A DNA stretch of 64,000 bases, taken from the NCBI GenBank assembly GCA_036725345.1, contig DAIMEJ010000016.1, forward strand, positions 10,116 through 74,115, given 5' to 3'. The translations under genes and the position numbers were made by a program. Below, one piece after another: positions 62,061 through 64,000 of the stretch. The DNA is from JAPLJU01 sp036725345 (lineage in GTDB: Bacteria > Desulfobacterota > Syntrophia > Syntrophales > UBA2192). Position 1 is the first letter of the stretch. Each line of letters begins with the position of its first letter. Below the pieces are notes generated by a model. That model was not told where the DNA came from, searched no databases, and saw only the letters and a list, made by a program, of their open reading frames with translations.

Positions 62061-62837
62061 TCAGATGAACGTCCCCATGGGGACCACTTGCATTCCTGCC
62101 CCCTCCAGCGTCGCCCGGATCTCCTTCACGTGCTCCACCGCCGAGGGGTTGTCGCCATGGACGCAGAGCGTGTGGATCTCCATCTCCAAGACACTGCCGT
62201 CGGTGGCGATGATCCGGCCTTCCTTTGCCATGCGAAGGGCCCGCTCGGTGGCGATTTTCGAATCCTCGATGACGGCGCCGGCTATTTGCCTCGAGGCGAG
62301 TCGGCCGTCGGGTGTGTAGGCCCGGTCGGGGAAGGCTTCGAAGGCGACCCTGATGCCTGCTTCCTTCGCAATTCTCTTAACAAGGGGCGCCTGAGCCCCT
62401 CCGAGGGCGAGGTAGATGAGGGACCGGTCGACGGCTGCGATCGCACCGGTGATGGCCCGGATGAGAACCTCGTTCCCCACGCTCGTGTTGTAGAGGCTCC
62501 CGTGGGGCTTGACGTGCTGGATCGGAACTCCCAGGGCGGCGCAGAAACCCTTCATGGCCCCGACCTGGTAGATAATGTAGTCGCGGATTTCCTCGGGGTT
62601 GCAGTCCATGTTTCGCCTCCCGAAACCCATGAGGTCGGGGTAACCGGGGTGAGCCCCCACACCCACGCCGTTATCTTTCGCGAGCATCACTGTACGGTGC
62701 ATCACGTGAGGGTCGCCGGCGTGGAAGCCGCAGGCAATGTTCGCCGAGGTGACGTGCCGGATCGCCTCGGCGTCCAAACCCATCGTCCAGGCGCCGAAGC
62801 TTTCCCCCATGTCGCAGTTGAGATCGATTTTCTTCAT
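62061..62837 (-). CDS. pxpA: 5-oxoprolinase subunit A (PxpA, LamB/YcsF family)
   Basis: 258 residues from ATG 62837 (TTG 62846 is an alternative). The LamB/YcsF fold opens with KIDLNCDMGESFGAWTMG and continues SANIACGFHAGDPHVMHR, GVGVGAHPGYPDLMGFGRR and VKPHGSLYN, with conserved Asp, His and Lys for the substrate. It binds 5-oxoproline and works with PxpBC. The TRAP permease gene lies 42 bases upstream in the transcript, suggesting import of a linked substrate. Confidence 0.95.
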   Translation of the reverse strand: MKKIDLNCDMGESFGAWTMGLDAEAIRHVTSANIACGFHAGDPHVMHRTVMLAKDNGVGVGAHPGYPDLMGFGRRNMDCNPEEIRDYIIYQVGAMKGFCAALGVPIQHVKPHGSLYNTSVGNEVLIRAITGAIAAVDRSLIYLALGGAQAPLVKRIAKEAGIRVAFEAFPDRAYTPDGRLASRQIAGAVIEDSKIATERALRMAKEGRIIATDGSVLEMEIHTLCVHGDNPSAVEHVKEIRATLEGAGMQVVPMGTFI

Positions 62838-62879
62838 GGCGGTCAACCCTTTGCTGAATTTAAGGCGGCCGGGATTACC

Positions 62880-64000
62880 TTACTTCATTTTTGACGGCAG
62901 GTACAACGCGATTTCAGGAAAGGCCGTGAGCAAAACCGTTGCCAGGAGCATCAGGAAGAAGAAGGGCAGTGTGGCCTTTGCAATCTTGAGCAGGTCATCG
63001 TTGGAAAGCCCACTGATGACGAAGAGGTTGAAACCCACGGGCGGCGTCACCTGGGCCAGTTCGATCATGACGACGAGATAGATGCCGAACCACACGGGGT
63101 CGAATTTCGCCGCTTCGATGAGGGGCAGTACGAGGGGCGCCGTCATGACGATCATGGAGAACCCGTCGACAAGGCACCCCAGGACCAGGTAGAGAATCGT
63201 GAGGTAGAAGATGAGCATATAGGGTGAGAGCTTCATCGAGACGACGAACTCCGTGAGCGCCCGGGTGATGCCGAGGAAGCCCATGACGTTCGAGAGGTAC
63301 GAGGCGCCCATGACAATGAGCATGATCATGCAACTCGTCTTCACGGAGTTGATGAGGCTTACCCTGAAGACGTCCCAGGAGAGGCTCCGGGTCAGGGCCG
63401 CGAAGAAGAGGGCTCCGACGACGCCCACGGCCCCGGCCTCGGTGGGGGTCGCCCACCCCATGTAAATGCTCCCCAGGACCATGAACACGAGGATCACGAC
63501 GGGGGCGATAGCCGGAATGGCACGGATGCGATCGGCCCAGCTGTGATGATCGTCCGCCTTCGGGGCGAGTTCCGGTGTGATGAGGCAGCGTATGAGGATG
63601 TATGCGCTGAACATGGAGGCGATCATGAAGCCGGGGATGAATCCGGCGATGAAGAGTTTCCCGATGCTCACATCGCCGATGATGCCGTAGACGAGCATCA
63701 TCATGCTCGGGGGGATCATGAAACCCAGAGTGCCTGCGCCGGCGAGCGAACCCATGGAGAGACCGTGGTCGTAGCCCCGCCTCTCGAGTTCCGGGACGGT
63801 GATCTTCCCGACGGTGGCCGTCGTTGCGGCCGAAGAGCCGCTCACGGCGGCGAAGAAAGTGCAGGCGAGCACGTTGACGTGGACGAGCCGCCCGGGGATG
63901 GCGTCCATCCAGGGGGCAAGGCCCCGGAAGAGATCGGAGGAGATGCGGCTCCGGAAGAGGATCTCCCCCATCCAGATGAAGAACGGCAGGGCCATCATGG
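62880..64000 (-). CDS. dctM: TRAP transporter large permease subunit (DctM), N-terminus beyond window
   Basis: At least 372 residues, with the 5' end cut by the right edge; about 50-60 residues are probably missing. About ten membrane segments remain, with family signatures GSSAATTATVGKI near the start, GFMIPPSMMMLVYG and ATPTEAGAVGVVGALF, then QVTPPVGFNLFVISG close to the end. It imports organic acids with sodium or protons, using a periplasmic binding protein not in the window. It precedes pxpABC on the same strand. Confidence 0.93.
   Translation of the reverse strand, partial: MMALPFFIWMGEILFRSRISSDLFRGLAPWMDAIPGRLVHVNVLACTFFAAVSGSSAATTATVGKITVPELERRGYDHGLSMGSLAGAGTLGFMIPPSMMMLVYGIIGDVSIGKLFIAGFIPGFMIASMFSAYILIRCLITPELAPKADDHHSWADRIRAIPAIAPVVILVFMVLGSIYMGWATPTEAGAVGVVGALFFAALTRSLSWDVFRVSLINSVKTSCMIMLIVMGASYLSNVMGFLGITRALTEFVVSMKLSPYMLIFYLTILYLVLGCLVDGFSMIVMTAPLVLPLIEAAKFDPVWFGIYLVVMIELAQVTPPVGFNLFVISGLSNDDLLKIAKATLPFFFLMLLATVLLTAFPEIALYLPSKMK

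Overview
This 64 kb window looks like chromosome of a strictly anaerobic, probably syntrophic deltaproteobacterium (Desulfobacterota, resembling Syntrophus/Smithella-type Syntrophia). The lineage is inferred from gene content, not from a marker gene. The evidence is a 4-hydroxybutyryl-CoA dehydratase with all cluster ligands, an acetyl-CoA hydrolase/CoA-transferase next to an acetate-type transporter, a succinyl-CoA-synthetase-like ligase, an F-type ATPase operon with paired b' and b subunits and no a or c gene, a LutABC iron-sulfur set, a double-length UvrA, and GC-rich codon use outside the first 8 kb.

1-8.1 kb is an accessory island, AT-richer than the rest. It holds a Type I restriction HsdR subunit (cut by the window edge) behind a Mrr-like endonuclease on the minus strand. 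A plus-strand run follows: a zinc-finger protein, a protein with a duplicated cysteine motif, a winged-helix-like protein, a repeat cluster, an excisionase, a small HTH regulator and a tyrosine integrase. The integrase gene ends 7 bases from the 3' end of tRNA-Leu(CAA), the expected layout for an element integrated in a tRNA gene.

8.2-31.4 kb is mostly housekeeping. It contains tRNA-Ala, an L,D-transpeptidase, two Slp-type lipoproteins, a papain-like protease, PpiD, the rod-shape operon mreBCD-mrdA-rodA with a bactofilin, a leader region with a small ORF and strong terminator, the atpF'-F-H-A-G-D-C operon, an NhaD-type antiporter, greA, moaA and a rhomboid protease fused to a DnaJ-type C-terminal domain.

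31.4-35.2 kb carries carboxylate metabolism on the minus strand: a SatP-like transporter, a 56-residue membrane protein and a CoA-transferase. A long non-coding stretch here contains a well-folded RNA-like element and paired operator-like repeats. 35.2-44.3 kb has smc, ftsY, a protein phosphatase, glutamate formimidoyltransferase, a fumarate-reductase-type flavoprotein, a tandem hotdog protein and tRNA-Arg.

44.6-52.1 kb is a catabolic block. A divergent CoA ligase pair (sucCD-like), a GntR/FCD regulator and abfD are arranged so that one regulator could control both sides, giving a plausible route between 4-hydroxybutyrate and crotonyl-CoA. LutABC-like genes follow. 52.2-64 kb holds a small membrane protein, the 1753-residue UvrA, an alkaline-phosphatase-superfamily protein, a DUF1385 membrane protein, the 5-oxoprolinase set pxpABC and a TRAP-transporter large permease that runs off the right edge. 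All functions are read from motifs and context; no database search was run.
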